A model generated the notes under the pieces. It had not been told where the DNA came from. It saw only the letters and a program-made list of their open reading frames with translations, and made no database searches. Shown piece by piece: positions 1 to 12,100 of a DNA stretch of 45,768 nt. The position numbers and the translations under genes are program-made. Position 1 is the stretch's first letter, and the number at the start of each line of letters is the position of its first letter. The DNA is from Candidatus Thalassarchaeaceae archaeon (lineage in GTDB: Archaea; Thermoplasmatota; Poseidoniia; Poseidoniales; Thalassarchaeaceae): assembly GCA_030747675.1 (NCBI GenBank), contig JASLKH010000050.1:1-45768 (forward strand). Reading direction: 5' to 3'.

Positions 1-169
1 CTTTCAAACCGGCAATCGCACGAGGAACATTGCTCCGAGAAATCGCAACTGCATTTGCAATTCCCATTTGTGATAGGGCAAATGGAACTTCGACAGAATC
101 AGTATAACTTGAATAATCCCTCAAATGCAATAGTATGCGCTCTTGGACTCCCGGTTTTGGATGCAGCAT
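1..169 (-). CDS. Partial gene: probable helix-turn-helix (winged-helix-like) regulator, N-terminus only
   Basis: An open frame begins at an ATG at 169 and runs leftward for 56 codons to the window edge without a stop, so the gene is truncated here. The peptide starts MLHPKPGVQERILLHLRDY and continues with VPFALSQMGIANAVAISRSN and VPRAIAGLK. A short start, a helix with ERILLHL, a SQ.GIA.A..ISR.NV turn-helix and a following basic helix are what an archaeal winged-helix/HTH DNA-binding domain looks like; this is pattern recognition, not a database match. A good Shine-Dalgarno (GGAG, 7 nt before the ATG) supports the start. It follows the large surface-protein gene on the same strand with a gap of about 76 bases. 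Anything C-terminal (for example a ligand or TPR domain) lies outside the window. Confidence 0.72.
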   Translation of the reverse strand, partial: MLHPKPGVQERILLHLRDYSSYTDSVEVPFALSQMGIANAVAISRSNVPRAIAGLK

Positions 170-195
170 ACACTCACTCCACTACTATGTTTCAC

Positions 196-206
196 AAGTA
201 TACCTT
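196..206 (-). promoter_or_regulatory. Possible TATA element for the partial HTH gene
   Basis: On the minus strand the sequence AAGGTATACTT lies about 29 bases before the ATG at 169, a workable archaeal TATA distance for a short leader. It is also nearly palindromic, so it could instead be an operator half-site. Weak evidence, based on position only. Confidence 0.3.
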
Positions 207-245
207 TCAATCTAATGGGAGTTGGCCCCTTAAGCCCCACCCCAA

Positions 246-3200
246 TTATTGTTCATCGGGGACCCATTTACTTTGTTCCGAATCCCATACCCAACCAGGA
301 TAGCCCTGAACTGCAGGTTGAGCTACTTGGGTAGTTGGTTGCGGTGCGGCTGCTTCTGCTTGAGGTGCGACTACTGTCTCACCTGACGTTGCAAGGTTTT
401 GCCCTTGCTTGGCCCAAGCATATGGATCAACTTCCACATCAGGTTCAATATCTTCGTCAGGGTAATCCTCGAATTCAACAAAGAAGAAGACGAATACACC
501 AACTAATGCCCCAATGCCAAGTAAAACAAGAACAATGATCACGATTGTCATAATTAGGCTTGACTCCTCGTCCGCACTGCCCAACTGAACAGTCGAATCT
601 TCGTTTGAAGGTTGAACTTCGCCATCATATTCGAAAACAATTTTGTTGCTACCTGATTCAAACCTGTTTGCAGGGATTTCGATTGACCAAGTTGAATCTT
701 GCTCGACTTTAGTATTTCCAAGGCGGAGGCCTCCCGAGGTTTCGGCAATGACTACTTGATCAGGTCGCCCAGTGCCACTATAAATCAGTGTATCTGATTT
801 TGAAATTTGTTCTGGACAACCGGCAGTATATTCTCCATTATCATCCCTCAATCCTGTGCAAACTGACGTGAATGCGACTCCAACAACATCAATGTCTAGA
901 GGGAAAGAAAATGCCTTTTGATTATACGTGTCTTTCGCTACAAACACAACGTTTTCCAATGTCCAATTACTCATCAGACATTGCTGCATGATCAAACACA
1001 TATTCAATGGGTTGTAATTTACCATACCTGTGGAAGAAATTAACACAACTTGGAAGTGTGAATCATCAGAACTCTGTTCTAAGTCTTGGACATACCATGT
1101 CAACCCACTCAGGCCATTGTCGTCACTGAAATATTGACTCAAGTCGATAGATACACCATCTCCACATTGGTCACCCGAGCCAACTGTTGAACCACCAGTT
1201 TGTACATCGCAATATGCGGTGATACTTCCTGGCCAAGCAGTTCCATTGAATGTAGGAATTTCATCATCTTGGTTTGGCGGATTATTGATGATTATTTCTA
1301 CTTCTGCGGCATCACTGTAATCAAATCCATCGAAGGAACGGGTTTGCACAATATAGTGCCCATTGTGTGACAATGTGCGTGTATCCCAACTAGTTTCCCA
1401 AATACCAGTGACATCATCAATTTGAGAACGTACTACTAATGAGTGGGGACCTTCAGGGACAGCAAGATACCCATCTGGACCTGGAGCTTGCATATCTAAT
1501 ATGGATATTTCAACCCGTGTAACGTCGCCGTCTGTGTCAACTGCACGTCCTCGAATTAGGGTATCGGAAGCAACTGTGATTGTCTGTCCTTCATATGGCG
1601 CAAGTAATTGGATTTGAGGTAAATCATTGTCATTATCAACATAAATTGAGATTTCGACAGGAGTACACTCGTCAACCACGAATTGGCAAAAGGCAGAATC
1701 ACTAGCCCATATTTTCAGGTCATAAGTTCCACTTGGAAGGGGAGCCACTGACCATTCAGCATTCCAATTCTGTGAACCTGGTTTTGAGAATGTATTCGAG
1801 TAACCATTCGGCTGTTGTACAGTCGCAGGGCCACTAACTTGGAACCATATTTCTTGAATATCGCTACCGAAATTTCCGTTATATGAATCAGAAGCTGTTC
1901 CACTAAATGTTACTAAACCATTTGATATCACTGTGTTATTTGTTGGTGTACTGAGCGTCAAAGTTGGAGGTTCGATATTCAACTTGATTTTGCGAGTGAC
2001 AACTGGCGAATAGTCAATACCATCAAATGAGCGGAATTGGAAAGTATAATCATTTTCTGGCCGATCACTCATGTCATACTCAAAATACCAATTTCGGAAT
2101 GGATGATTATTGTAAGTGACATCACTACCTGCGCCACTACTATCGGTGGCAAGTTTCATGTCAATCCAATCACTGGTGAATGGGTCCTTTACCTGTACTT
2201 CTTCAACAACTCCTCTCTGATCCCATTGTGCCAGAGTGTTTCGTTCAGATTGACTCATTCCATCATGACCATAAATTCCAGCCCAGATGCCATCATGTGC
2301 TGAACCTGTGAAATTTACTGTTCGTTTGAAAGAGTGCCCATCGTTCTGAGAAACAGTAATGCTAGGTTCCAAATTCTCCAATGAAATAATTTCTGAAAGC
2401 ACTCCAGTCTGACTCGTCATATTGATGCTATATCTCTTGTAGCCCTTTCCAAACTTGTAAGCTGTTACGTAGTAACGTGACATTTCTCTACTGGATGCAC
2501 CATTTTGGCAATCAGGGTCATCATTATCGAACAGAACATCGCCATCATTGTCCATGCCATCACTGCAAGAGTTTTCACCAGGATCATCAGCGTGGCGGTC
2601 TGGATTTGTCCCTCCGGGTCCGCCACCAGTCATATCCAAGTGGAAATCACTTGGCATCGATACTTCAGATGTCCATCCTTGGTCATTGGTGGTTAGGGAA
2701 TAAAGATCGTTACCACGGGCATCTTCAATCAATACGTCTGCACCACCAACACGTATTCCTGACACGAGAGTTCTGAATTTGACAATCTCCGCCTTACGGA
2801 TTTGTACAGCCCACTTAATGGGTGATGTGTCGATATAGATGTTGGATGTATCCACGCCTGTCAAGTTTGCAAATGTGAACACAGTTGAATTGTTTGTGAG
2901 CGACATTGCGAGCGGGAAATCTTGTGGCGGCCATACGCTACAAGTTGGTACCAAAACTTGTCCACCCCAATTATTCCAACTATATGCTTCAGCATCTGGC
3001 CAGGCTAATTTCACTGGATTAGTTTCATTGGACGCCGCATTTGGACTTGGGATGTTCTCCGATTGAACTGTAATACTACTCTTGGTTGCATTGTAGGTCT
3101 GTCCAACATTCTGCCAAGTATTCATTGAAAAGAATCCAAGGGTACCATATTCAGGTTGACCCTCGTAATTTGTATCGTGATTTTTGACTAAAGCCCCGGT

Positions 3201-4706
3201 CCCTGTAGCATTAAAGATATTATTTCGGACGTCAAGAATGGCTCCAATTGCCCGGATTCCGTCTCCTCCTCCACCGACTGAAATATCGTTATTCATTAGA
3301 GTAAGAGATGAACGGAAGGCATGTACTGCTGGACAAGGGAAATCACCACCCCATGCTTTCACACTGTTGCAAGTGTTTCCGTCGCTTTGTAGAATGGAAT
3401 TATGGACATGCATTCGATTCTTGGTGGGGTAAGGCACACTCCATCCACTATCCCCATAGTGGTACTCACCTGCAACAATTGGTTCTTTGGCTGTACCTGT
3501 AATTGATACTGAATCCACGGTGACATCACTTTCGCCAATTGACCAGATTCCATTCCAACCACCAATAGGGCCAATGGTCCCTCCAGTGATTGAGACGGTT
3601 GAGTCAGAAATTTGCATACCTGAACTTCCAGATGCACCTTCTGCACGGTTATTGTTGAAATCAACCCAAGCTCGATTGAATGCAGTCAATGGAGATCTTT
3701 CATCCGTTACCACATCGTTGTTTTCAACTATCAATTTGTAATCGACATTGTTGACTGTTTTCCTATTGTTGACGTCAATTCCATTGCAAGATGTTTCTAT
3801 TTGCCCATGTTTGATCTCACCAGCAGAATCATCGAATCGCATACCAAAATCACCAGACGCGATCGTAGCATGAGTTACTTCGACAAACGATTTCTCAGCC
3901 CATAGGACGTGGCGACCACCATCTTGTTCCCCACAACCCTTGTCGGTTCCAGTGAATACTGGGGCTGAAACCTTCAATGGATTTAGCGCACTTCCTGCAC
4001 CATATGCTTGAATAGCCGAACCTACAAGACTTGACTCGTCATCACCAGTAACGAATTCGCCTCCCAGAATTTCTGGACTAGCCAAGTCAAGAATTAGTAG
4101 GCTAGTTGTATTAACGCCTTCAAATTTCAGTCCAGTAAGTGTAGGGCTTGCGCCATCAAGGACTAATGCACCATATCGAACCTCTTGGATATCGGTCACA
4201 TATGTTGGTATCCCGTATGCATTCGTGATTGATACGTGATTGAATTTGGTGTAACCAATATCTACTGTATTTCGGATTAAAATTCCTTCATAGCAAGATG
4301 GATCTCGATTCCAATGTGCATTGTTAAAAATACCATAACAACTTCCGATTGCCTGAGGGTCTGCTGGATCCTGCCAATTGAATGTTACACGGCTGCTATT
4401 ACTGGCCATTCCATTGGCACCACATGCAACGTCTCCTGCACACAAGGCGCCTCGAACGTCGATGTATGTACCATTTGGAATTGTAACAGTAGTACCTGGT
4501 TGAACAATCAATTTTGCACCAGGTGGGATGATTACATCACCTGTTAAAGTGTGGCTTCCGGACCACACTTCTGTACCTGAAATTGTTCCGGCACTTGTTT
4601 CATTCGCTGCTGTAGCAGTAGGCATCATTCCAACGAGGCCTACCATTACACTAGTGAACATCAAGATTGACAGCATTAAACTCTTGTTTCGACGAGAATT
4701 TTTCAT
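246..4706 (-). CDS. Giant surface protein: signal peptide, parallel beta-helix, Ig-like repeats, C-terminal membrane anchor
   Basis: This 1486-residue protein starts at the ATG at 4706 (MKNSRRNKSLMLSILMF), which has a classic signal peptide and a GGAAGTGG ribosome site; the frame is open upstream, but that part does not look like protein. Residues about 35-600 are rich in short N, G, S, V strands (for example MNNDISVGGGGDGIRAIGA) typical of right-handed parallel beta-helices, a fold used for carbohydrate binding or cleavage. Around residue 710 there is a C-SDGMDNDGD-FDNDDPDC motif, the calcium-binding MopE/thrombospondin-like type. Residues about 900-1180 hold at least two Ig-like domains (TLSTPTNNTV..., IQLLAPYEGQTI...). 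A single helix (LIMTIVIIVLVLLGIGAL) near 1385-1410 is followed by an acidic, Pro/Ala-rich cytoplasmic tail ending WVWDSEQSKWVPDEQ. Probably the last gene of the aglB-subtilase group. The substrate is unknown; adhesin or polysaccharide-active protein are both possible. Confidence 0.88.
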   Translation of the reverse strand: MKNSRRNKSLMLSILMFTSVMVGLVGMMPTATAANETSAGTISGTEVWSGSHTLTGDVIIPPGAKLIVQPGTTVTIPNGTYIDVRGALCAGDVACGANGMASNSSRVTFNWQDPADPQAIGSCYGIFNNAHWNRDPSCYEGILIRNTVDIGYTKFNHVSITNAYGIPTYVTDIQEVRYGALVLDGASPTLTGLKFEGVNTTSLLILDLASPEILGGEFVTGDDESSLVGSAIQAYGAGSALNPLKVSAPVFTGTDKGCGEQDGGRHVLWAEKSFVEVTHATIASGDFGMRFDDSAGEIKHGQIETSCNGIDVNNRKTVNNVDYKLIVENNDVVTDERSPLTAFNRAWVDFNNNRAEGASGSSGMQISDSTVSITGGTIGPIGGWNGIWSIGESDVTVDSVSITGTAKEPIVAGEYHYGDSGWSVPYPTKNRMHVHNSILQSDGNTCNSVKAWGGDFPCPAVHAFRSSLTLMNNDISVGGGGDGIRAIGAILDVRNNIFNATGTGALVKNHDTNYEGQPEYGTLGFFSMNTWQNVGQTYNATKSSITVQSENIPSPNAASNETNPVKLAWPDAEAYSWNNWGGQVLVPTCSVWPPQDFPLAMSLTNNSTVFTFANLTGVDTSNIYIDTSPIKWAVQIRKAEIVKFRTLVSGIRVGGADVLIEDARGNDLYSLTTNDQGWTSEVSMPSDFHLDMTGGGPGGTNPDRHADDPGENSCSDGMDNDGDVLFDNDDPDCQNGASSREMSRYYVTAYKFGKGYKRYSINMTSQTGVLSEIISLENLEPSITVSQNDGHSFKRTVNFTGSAHDGIWAGIYGHDGMSQSERNTLAQWDQRGVVEEVQVKDPFTSDWIDMKLATDSSGAGSDVTYNNHPFRNWYFEYDMSDRPENDYTFQFRSFDGIDYSPVVTRKIKLNIEPPTLTLSTPTNNTVISNGLVTFSGTASDSYNGNFGSDIQEIWFQVSGPATVQQPNGYSNTFSKPGSQNWNAEWSVAPLPSGTYDLKIWASDSAFCQFVVDECTPVEISIYVDNDNDLPQIQLLAPYEGQTITVASDTLIRGRAVDTDGDVTRVEISILDMQAPGPDGYLAVPEGPHSLVVRSQIDDVTGIWETSWDTRTLSHNGHYIVQTRSFDGFDYSDAAEVEIIINNPPNQDDEIPTFNGTAWPGSITAYCDVQTGGSTVGSGDQCGDGVSIDLSQYFSDDNGLSGLTWYVQDLEQSSDDSHFQVVLISSTGMVNYNPLNMCLIMQQCLMSNWTLENVVFVAKDTYNQKAFSFPLDIDVVGVAFTSVCTGLRDDNGEYTAGCPEQISKSDTLIYSGTGRPDQVVIAETSGGLRLGNTKVEQDSTWSIEIPANRFESGSNKIVFEYDGEVQPSNEDSTVQLGSADEESSLIMTIVIIVLVLLGIGALVGVFVFFFVEFEDYPDEDIEPDVEVDPYAWAKQGQNLATSGETVVAPQAEAAAPQPTTQVAQPAVQGYPGWVWDSEQSKWVPDEQ

Positions 4707-4823
4707 AGTTCCACTTCCTAAGTTCAGACTCGGGAGAGTTACAAGGGCTATAACAGCAACGGCGTCGTGGCACAACGTTTTAGAGCATAAAAATATCAAA
4801 TAATTATTATTGTATCAATAATT

Positions 4824-4840
4824 AGTATCATTTTGATACT
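4824..4840 (-). terminator. Hairpin at the stop codon of the anchored subtilase
   Basis: AGTATCA (4824-4830) and TGATACT (4834-4840) form a 7-bp stem with a 3-nt loop, touching the subtilase stop codon. On the minus strand it is followed by a very A/T-rich stretch with a further copy of TATCA. It may end or weaken transcription before the surface-protein gene; the A/T-rich stretch (about 4785-4823) could also carry that gene's promoter. Confidence 0.4.
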
Positions 4841-6165
4841 TAAATATCGCCACGTATTGCGATTTCATCAGCTACAGCCCGTTCCCAAGTCAGAGCGTTG
4901 AGCGTTCCGTACCCGTATCTCGAGTGATGTGGCTGTCCTTGCAGTGCATCAGAATCACAGGAGTCTGCTAATGCGCGTTTCACCAAATCAATGTCATCTC
5001 GATCTGCATTCATCCCATTTCGGGTCAAAGCATCCCCATGCCGTTCCAATATTAAGGCAAGTGCACCCACGACAAATACAGTGGAATCACTGGTACCCGT
5101 GCTCTCAGAATACGGAACCGTTAGACTAGAATCAGATGTCGAGATTATTGCAACTCCCGGGGCGCTAACTTCGGGCTTTTGATTTGGATATTCACGTAAT
5201 TCGCCGCCTGAAATATCTGTTTCGGAGCCTTCAGCAGTTTGTTCCCAGAATATTCCACTTTCATCAATAGACCCAACAGCAATTACGCCAGCAACATTTG
5301 CTGGGACCGAAACATCAGTTACAGTAGAATCGGGGCCACCTGAATTACCCGCTGCAGCAACTACGAATACGCCATGATCAAGGGCATCGGACACGGCAGA
5401 TGCTGTTTGTGAACCCAATGGGTTATCGGGATTAGGGTCCCCACCCAGTGACAAACTGATGATGTGTGCATCCACATCCCTCCAACACCAATTAATTGCA
5501 TTTGCAATTACTGCTTCCGAACTACTTTGCCCATTTTTATCCAAAGCCGCTGCAACAAACAAATCCACATTTGGGGCGGCTCCGGTGAATTTTCCTTGTG
5601 CAACAAGAATGCCTGCCATCATCGTCCCGTGTTTGTCATCACCTCTATCTTGAATTGTGCCGTCAGCATTCGAGATGAAGTCTTTGTAACGGACCAATCG
5701 GACTTCTTCAAAATCAGGATGGTCTATGTCTATTCCTGTATCCACTATGCATACACGGATGCCTTCACCTGTGAGTCCATATTCATCTTGTAAAGTGTAA
5801 ATTTCAGAGTTTTCATATGCCCATTTGGAATCAGGTGTTAACGCATCAGCGAAGAAGCCAACTAATGATGGATAACTCAAGAACATGCCTGAAATTATAA
5901 CCAAAACCGTCAACATTCCCCACGGCTTTGGACCATCATCACGGACATTTTGAGCGGTCATTTTCCTCCATTCCTCTGCTTGCTCTGCTGTCGCACCGTA
6001 ATCTTCAGGAGGGTATCCTGGTGCATCTGCATCAATGGCAGTCAGCATCTGAGGCTCTTCCGGCTCAGGAAGATATTCCAAATGCTCGTAGGGGCCTCGG
6101 GGCATGTTAACAGGTATGAGGGATCGAATAGGGTACATCTTCCCTTCGTGTACTCCAACTCGCAT
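4840..6165 (-). CDS. Membrane-anchored subtilisin-like serine protease (S8 family)
   Basis: This 441-residue protein has an unusual layout: about 83 Pro/Glu-rich residues that should stay in the cytoplasm, one membrane helix (about 84-105, PWGMLTVLVIISGMF), then an extracellular S8 peptidase domain (about 125-430). The catalytic triad is visible: Asp142 in VDTGID, His179 in DKHGT, Ser359 in GTSDST, and the oxyanion Asn274 in AAAGNSGG. The serine motif is odd, because subtilases almost always read GTSMA at that point; the Ser is kept but Met-Ala is replaced by Asp-Ser. There is no obvious inhibitor prodomain or cleavable signal peptide, so it is a type II (N-terminally anchored) protease. The ATG at 6165 is used; an in-frame ATG at 6138 is possible. 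It lies 30 bases after aglB on the same strand and is probably co-transcribed with it. Confidence 0.92.
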   Translation of the reverse strand: MRVGVHEGKMYPIRSLIPVNMPRGPYEHLEYLPEPEEPQMLTAIDADAPGYPPEDYGATAEQAEEWRKMTAQNVRDDGPKPWGMLTVLVIISGMFLSYPSLVGFFADALTPDSKWAYENSEIYTLQDEYGLTGEGIRVCIVDTGIDIDHPDFEEVRLVRYKDFISNADGTIQDRGDDKHGTMMAGILVAQGKFTGAAPNVDLFVAAALDKNGQSSSEAVIANAINWCWRDVDAHIISLSLGGDPNPDNPLGSQTASAVSDALDHGVFVVAAAGNSGGPDSTVTDVSVPANVAGVIAVGSIDESGIFWEQTAEGSETDISGGELREYPNQKPEVSAPGVAIISTSDSSLTVPYSESTGTSDSTVFVVGALALILERHGDALTRNGMNADRDDIDLVKRALADSCDSDALQGQPHHSRYGYGTLNALTWERAVADEIAIRGDI

Positions 6166-6195
6166 AATTGCGATTCCGAGTAGTAAGTGATTGCA

Positions 6196-9100
6196 TCAGA
6201 ACGGTTGTGCTCCACGACGACCACTGAACTTCACAAACATGTAGATAATCCCTACAAACAAAAGAAGAACAACGATGCCCAGTATAAAGCTAGCCTCCTC
6301 TGGGGCTTCCTTCTGAATATTAACAGCGAATGTGACGTCATCTGGTTCACTAACTACTTGGAACCCAGTGGTGTTAATATGCAAAACGAAATTTTCACTC
6401 CCAATACCATATGGTGCAGTGTTAACAATAATTTCGAAGGATTCAGTTACACCCTTTGCGACAGGGAGGGCCTTAGAACCGACCACATCCCCGGATGCAT
6501 TCAAAATTTCTACAACGACATTGGCGGCATCAACATCACCACTGTTCTCAACATTCACAAAGAATGTGTTGTCAGAATCGGCAGCAGCGAAACCACTCTT
6601 TGAAGTATCTACGACACCCCAGTCATCTATCGAAAGGTCAGGCAATGCCGTCTTAATCTTAATCTCAAATGGTGCATAACTGGTATTATCCTTACTAGTT
6701 ACTGTAATCCATACACTAAACGACGTGTCTGGAGCATTTGTAGGCGAGTGGATGTTCAAGGAGTACATTTGTGCTGAGGATGCACCAACTGGTACGGAAA
6801 CAGCCCCCTGTACACTCCAACCTTCCAACTCAGGTGTATCGGGTATTGCACCAATCTCAAAGAAATACTGATCATCTCCATTTCCTGTGTTCTTGATTAT
6901 AAATTCATATTGATCATCAGAACCGGGTATAATTCCAAATTCTTCTGTAATGTCACTAACAACTTCAAATCCGTAAGTTTGAGGTACGCGTAGAGTTAAT
7001 TCATATTCACTGTGTGAACCATCAGAATTGGTCATTTTTATCTTCAAAGAATGTCCAAAGCTGTAAGATTGTGCCAGAGTTTGATTTGCAGGAACAATTC
7101 TCATCATTACTGTCGTTTCATTCGCCGGTGAGCCAATCCCCATAGTGTATGTACGAGTTGTTTCCCATACTTCAGCACCAGTCTCATTGGTACCATTATA
7201 GAATACTACTGTCCAATATTCTGCATCTCCACCATTGATTAATGCAGATACCGTGAATTCATCAACTGCCTGATTCCCAGTATAGTTCACAATAACCGGA
7301 ATGTCGGCTATCAAGAATTCTTCGTTTTCACCAGCAATAATCGTGAATTCATCAGTGTCGGTAGTAGATTGAGTGACATTGACGAAATTGTCACCTATTG
7401 CAAACATGACTGAATGATCAAATCTTCGATTGAAATTGACCACATAGTCGGGAGATTCAATACCCCCTCCAACAACCTCTGCAGAAAGGCCTCCAGAATA
7501 TGACATCTCCATTGCTTGCTCCATAGTGGTGAAGCTGGCTTCAACAGAATAGTCTCCAGCAGGCAGCAATAAATTGAGTGAGCCATTTGCATCAACTGTC
7601 TCGTTCCAACGCATAGTCAAACCATTTGCCATGATTAAATCAGTTGGGTTGCTAATTAGAGTCGTGTCTGACAAGTTGCGTTCAACACCGTCGAAATCAA
7701 TCCATGAGGTTTCAAGATTCAATATGCTTGCAGTGGAAAGTGTCACATTTAGTTCTCCGCCATCTGCAATTTCGGCATTCACCAACTCCATAGCAGCAAA
7801 CTTTCCTTCATTTCCGTCATAAGTCACATGCAAAACCCAAGCCCCAGGTTCTACTACTGCGGACCATGTGCCATTCCAAGTCCCATTATCAAGAACCTTC
7901 GTTGCAGACAATGATGTTCTTGCAAGTCCTGATTCAGGTAGTAAAGTAATCTCCACATCATCCGAAATTAGATTCCACTCGCTCGGAAGTGAATGAGTAA
8001 TCATTCCGCCAATCGTGACAACTCCGGCATCCATTTCCATGTCACTTGAATTTGCAGTATATCCAACCTCTATTACTGTCGAGCTTGGGCTGTATCCTTC
8101 ACGGATCGCATTTACAGTATAATTGTCACTAGTCGGGACAAATACGCTCCAAGTACCCATATTATTACTGGTCAAATTAACTGGTCCAAATGAGGGACCT
8201 GTTACTGTAACATTTGCATCGGCTATTCCTTCACCGAGATTCCACAAATCATCATTATTCAAATCCCAGAACAAATTACCTGCAATCTCAACCCACTTGT
8301 CCAATGTGATATTGACATCTGCATTTGCAGCAGCACCGGCGCTAACTGTAATTGTGTAATTCTCAAGTATCCATCGCAAATTACTGTCTGTCCGATTAAG
8401 CGAAAGTGTCCAATCTCCAGGCATTAATCGGGCTTCAATCAATCCATTTTCGTCACTGGGCCCTACTTCAAATACATCCCCAGGACGATCATCGCTGTTT
8501 GCTATGAGAGTAAAGCCACTTAATGTGGTATTACTTCCACTTTCGGATATTGAAAGATTAAATTGAGCCGATTCAGTTGTAGTCCAAACAATTCCCGATT
8601 GTTCACTGTCAATGATGATACTACCACGGTATTCTTGTGGGACATTATCTTCAGTACCATCATCTTGGATGAACCTATCGACAATAACAAACCATTCGCC
8701 TTCTGCGATATAATCAACTATTGTTCCGTTGGAATCGGTAAGTAGTGAGAAACTACGAACGCCATCAATTTCTTCAAAGTCAACGGTCCAGTTCTCCAAT
8801 GGTACATTCAACTGGTTTTCAAGCAAAATTGATGTGTGCCATTGAGGAATAAATCCGATATTTACTTCAGTACTCTCATTACCAATTAATACCGAAAATT
8901 TGCTATCTGTATTTACTGCACCAAAAGATTCGTCGCCATCGTCTAATACAGATATTATTGTACTAAATGATGTTGAGTTTGCAGGATCACTTGGATCTAG
9001 TGTAGGTGTTTCAAATATCCAATCACCAGCCTGAAGATTCATGCTAATACTACCATTGTCCCATCCTGCGTCATCCGCACTTACATTGACGGTGTACCCC

Positions 9101-12100
9101 GTCATTGAACCAATTTGAATCAAAGTGAATTCAATTGCTTGTGTTGTGCCATTGCTTACATTGCCATCAAGTGAATGATCAATGAATGGAGTCAATGTAA
9201 CATTAACTGCGTCAGGTGAGGCGATTAATGTCAGAGTGTTATTATCTGCCCCTGCTACTGAATAGTTCAATGGTTCTACATTCAGAATATCTTCATTAAT
9301 GCCGAATACCCAATTCGAGGTTTCATTATCAATCACGTAAGATACGAAATGACCATTTTGGTCAACAGGCCAATGCCAGGTAACACCTGTTTCCTCATGG
9401 TATGTTTCCAGTACGAATGGGTGTTGCCCATAACCCGGTACTTGGGAATCGTAACGACGGCCAACTTCATACAAGAATAGGTCACCTGATGCACCCCATG
9501 TGGTTTGAGGCATTAGCGGTTCACTGAGATTTTCTTCGCCTACAATGAAATGTTTGCCAATCATACGATTACCAACAATAACATGGATTGTCAGGTTCAC
9601 TTCAGCACCAAGAGGTAACTGGAATGAGAAACTTCCATTGTCATCAGTCATGGTGTCTTCAGTGATTCCACCCCATTGCACCATCACCATTTGATTCTTG
9701 TAGGGTTCAAGTTCTGTTGTTTTGTCATCGACGGGTTCATACATCACAGTACCATTGACCCATTCAGATTCAACATAATTCAGTTCAAGGTCAATGATGT
9801 CATCCTGTTCAATGAGGATTTCCTCGTACAGGATACTGTCCTCATCGAGTAAACTTGTAGCAACCCATTCACCGGTAGCCAGTTCAATGTTGTATGAACC
9901 ATTTCCATTATCTCTTGCATCAAATGAAATTGGAGCAAATTGATTAGTGAAGGTGATATTCATTCCAGAAACCAAATTCCCATTTGGACCCTTCACAGTA
10001 AATTCAACATCGTACATTGGAGGAATCATGTTAATATTGTCAGGTGTGACATTTCCAGCATTATCTGAAGTCACAATGATTGGGGATGAACGATATTCAT
10101 CAAATCCATCTTGATCCATGTCCATTGTAACAACATATTCACCTTCAAGTACGGGTCCAATTCCGAATCCGCCATCAGCACTAGTTTCAACGTAGCAAGG
10201 TGCCCAAGCAACTTCACCGCATGGCGCTGAAGCATCTTCATCTGGGGTTTCAGAATTGACTAAGTTCACACGGCCCGTAATTGCATCTCCACCCATGCTA
10301 TTTGCTTCACCCTGAATCCATGTACCCAAGAGTGTTAGTTCGATATTTTTCGCAGCAGGACTTTCCTTAGACAACGGAACTTCAAGCGGCATATGTAGAA
10401 CTGCTTCTTCTCCATTCTCAAACAATACTGCAACGTGATACTTGCCCGGAATTGCATCAACCAAATGGAACGAACCTGGGCTAACCATATCGCCACTGAA
10501 TTGGCCAGTTCCTTGGAATACACCTGTACCATTGATTGTACCATAAGACGTCAGAGATTCATCGGATGTATCCACGACAAATACGCCTGCACCAATGATA
10601 GTTTCACGATAAAGTGCAGTTGTAAACTGAGCAGTACCATTAGCTGTAAATCGACCACTAGCACCTTCAACGTGACCATCAATCAAATATGAGTCTGTAA
10701 CATTGGAATCAAGATTACAATATGTTGCATTTTCAGGCATAGTGCCATTGATACAAGTAAACGATGTAGCGTCTTCAATAGTACCAACAAATGTGCCTCG
10801 GCCATCGATGATACCCTCTCCTGTGAATGAATGGCCATTCAATATTGCACGAGTGAAATTACCTGTAAAGTCAGTCGCAGTTACCGTTCCTTCCGAAATC
10901 ATTGTTCCTGAACCAGTGAAGGTCACCTCTCCAGTTGCACTAGGGCCAAATTGACGCTCGCCCTCCACTTCTCCAGTTGAAGTGCGAATGATATATGGGT
11001 TCTGAGTAGTTTCATCCCAGATATTAGAAATTCGCAATTCCATGTTCGCTAGAGGCTGCTCACCAAAGTCGCCCTCTCCTTCCCAGAATATTGTCCCCGA
11101 TGCTCCACTAGCTTCGACGTTTACATCTGAATTCAACACAGCAACACCGTTCGAATGGCCATCTTCGCCATTCACAACTATTGTTGATTCTCCCAACCAA
11201 ATTGAACCTGATACATTCGCCAAAATACCTGTGATTGGGTTAACCTGGCGGTCTTGATTTGATTCAATTACTAAATCATCACCCCATGAATTTGCAATTT
11301 GCTGATCTGCTTGACGCATTGTATCACGAGCAGCGGTCAAATCCGAATCGCCTATGAAAGCAGATATACGAATTTTCCCAGAAGGAACTCGTACACTATA
11401 ATGTCCATTTTCATCTGCAACAGTTGTGGTTACTGGAATCCAATATGTTCGCTCATCTGAGTCGACGTCGTCTTCTCCACTGAATGCATCTCTTTCGATT
11501 AATATCTTAGCATTAGGAACAATGCCTACATCTCCGAGATTTACATCGCCTTCAAGAGTTGCACCTGAATAATATTTCAGAATCTTAACACCTGTATTGG
11601 CTGAAAGAAGTTCGTTTTGAGTTGCACCTGGAACATACCAATTAGCAAGTGCGAAATGAGGCATCATTGCACCAGGTAGTGGTTTTGCATATGTCAACGG
11701 TGTATCTGGGGTTCCAATGTAATATCGGGCATCCAGATGCTGAGCGGGTTGAGCAATTCGTTCATTAGTTGAATCCAAGCCTAATGAAGTACTTCCATAC
11801 CCTACATAAGTACGAGAAATCATGGTATTGAAGAAAGATTCTTGATGATCTACTCGCACATCAACTAACTCAATTATATCGCCACCAGTTCCAGATTGAC
11901 TAGCTAAGATATCATTCACATATTGTTCCTCGAACTCAAGACCAGTCATTTCTTGTTCTGGACGGTCGCCACGCTGTGTGATGTAAACGGTCTGAAGGTA
12001 ATTGTCTGGATCCAATCCACTCAATGTAGTAGGTGCATAGAAAATACCAGTTGGGTTACCACTGTGCAACCCTTGCTCGGCATATTGATATCCGCCAATT

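Noticed and set aside
55-334. Short plus-strand frames at the left edge
   Set aside because: They are antisense to the truncated HTH gene and to the end of the surface-protein gene, with no ribosome site.
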